Assembly (NCBI GenBank): GCA_947454695.1 | Contig: CANGMW010000171.1 | Span: 1 to 5,797 of the forward strand | Source: Comamonadaceae bacterium | Lineage (GTDB): Bacteria > Pseudomonadota > Gammaproteobacteria > Burkholderiales > Burkholderiaceae_C | Reading direction: 5' to 3' | Length of the DNA: 5,797 bases | Program-made: the position numbers and the translations under genes | Shown: positions 5,342 to 5,797 of the stretch, in pieces | How the letters are laid out: every line of letters starts with the position of its first letter | How positions within the stretch are numbered: position 1 is the stretch's first letter | Notes under the pieces: model-generated | The model's input: the letters and a program-made list of their open reading frames with translations, nothing else | What the model was told of the DNA's origin: nothing | Database searches by the model: none

Positions 5342-5421
5342 AAACTCTGTCGTTCCCTTTTGACGCATCAGCCTTAAGAATCCACCCATCGAAATTTTTC
5401 ATGGATTCAAAAGGGCTCTCA

Positions 5422-5797
5422 ATGATTCAGCGTCAACACTTTCTCAAAACCCTCGCCGCAAGCGCCTTGCTGGCCGTGACGGGCTTGGTCGCCGCACAAC
5501 CCGCGCCGGTGTCCTTGCTCAACGTCTCCTACGACCCCACCCGCGAGTTGTATGTGGAGTTCAACCAGGCCTTCGCCAAGTACTGGAAAGGCAAGACCGG
5601 CCAAGACGTGACGATCAAACAATCGCACGGCGGCTCGGGCAAGCAAGCGCGTTCTATCATTGACGGTTTGGAGGCTGATGTGGCCACGCTGGCGCTGGGG
5701 GGTGACACCGATGCCTTGTACGAGCACGGCAAACTCATTCCCAAAGACTGGCAAAAGCGCCTGCCGAACAACAGCTCACCCTATACCTCCACCATCA
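5422..5797 (+). CDS. sbp: Periplasmic sulfate-binding protein of a sulfate ABC transporter, N-terminal part (runs off the right edge)
   Basis: The 125 readable codons begin MIQRQHFLKTLAASALLAVT, a Sec signal peptide ending near VAA/QPAP (about residue 25). The mature protein carries the sulfate-binder blocks VSLLNVSYDPTRELY (30-44), VEFNQAFAKYW, QSHGGSGKQARSIIDGLEAD (70-89), TLALGGDTDALYEHGKLIP and the following W. These match the Sbp/CysP group, which delivers sulfate or thiosulfate to the CysT-CysW-CysA importer; those genes would be expected beyond the right edge. About one third of the usual length is present. The ATG at 5422 is preferred because AAAAGGG (5409-5415) lies 6 bases before it. 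An in-frame ATG at 5401 would add MDSKGLS ahead of the signal peptide and lacks a comparable site. Sbp and CysP are hard to separate from this part alone. Confidence 0.92.
   Translation, partial: MIQRQHFLKTLAASALLAVTGLVAAQPAPVSLLNVSYDPTRELYVEFNQAFAKYWKGKTGQDVTIKQSHGGSGKQARSIIDGLEADVATLALGGDTDALYEHGKLIPKDWQKRLPNNSSPYTSTI

Noticed and set aside
5419..5771. Minus-strand frames opposite the sulfate-binding protein
   Set aside because: The plus strand encodes a signal peptide and the sulfate-binder motifs; the opposite frames have no such content.

Overview
The window looks like a chromosomal segment of a betaproteobacterium of the order Burkholderiales, most likely a Comamonadaceae relative (Rhodoferax, Polaromonas or Limnohabitans type). 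The grounds are a moderately high GC content, a Bug/TctC-type solute-binding protein divergent from a LysR regulator, and protein sequences of betaproteobacterial character. The genus is inferred from gene style only; no rRNA or other phylogenetic marker is present.

Left half, minus strand, read right to left: a Bug-family periplasmic binding protein (2919-1921); an M20D amidohydrolase of the hippurate hydrolase/IAA-amino-acid hydrolase type (1917-742, only 3 bases after the Bug stop codon); a tandem glycine riboswitch with its expression platform (about 726-480); and the 5' part of a DadA-like FAD-dependent D-amino acid dehydrogenase (479-1, running off the left edge). A LysR-type regulator (3030-3929, plus strand) is divergent from the Bug gene. 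The 110-base gap between them holds an AT-rich dyad and a candidate promoter for the minus-strand unit.

Right half, plus strand: after the LysR gene comes a complete malonyl-CoA decarboxylase (4004-5287). It is followed by a 134-base gap with a weak hairpin and an 18-base dyad, then the 5' end of a periplasmic sulfate-binding protein (5422 to the right edge).

How the genes may work together (inference): the LysR protein probably controls the divergent Bug-amidohydrolase unit, in which the Bug protein captures an N-acyl amino acid or related carboxylate and the amidohydrolase releases the free amino acid. If that product is glycine, the riboswitch immediately downstream would sense it and adjust the amino acid dehydrogenase. 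The riboswitch itself is the firmest unusual element: two glycine aptamers are readable, and the leader carries a strong hairpin whose 5' arm could instead pair with the six bases directly in front of the start codon. I saw no mobile elements, CRISPR arrays, tRNA or rRNA. The individual gene families are known; the novelty, if any, lies in their arrangement and in the regulatory DNA.
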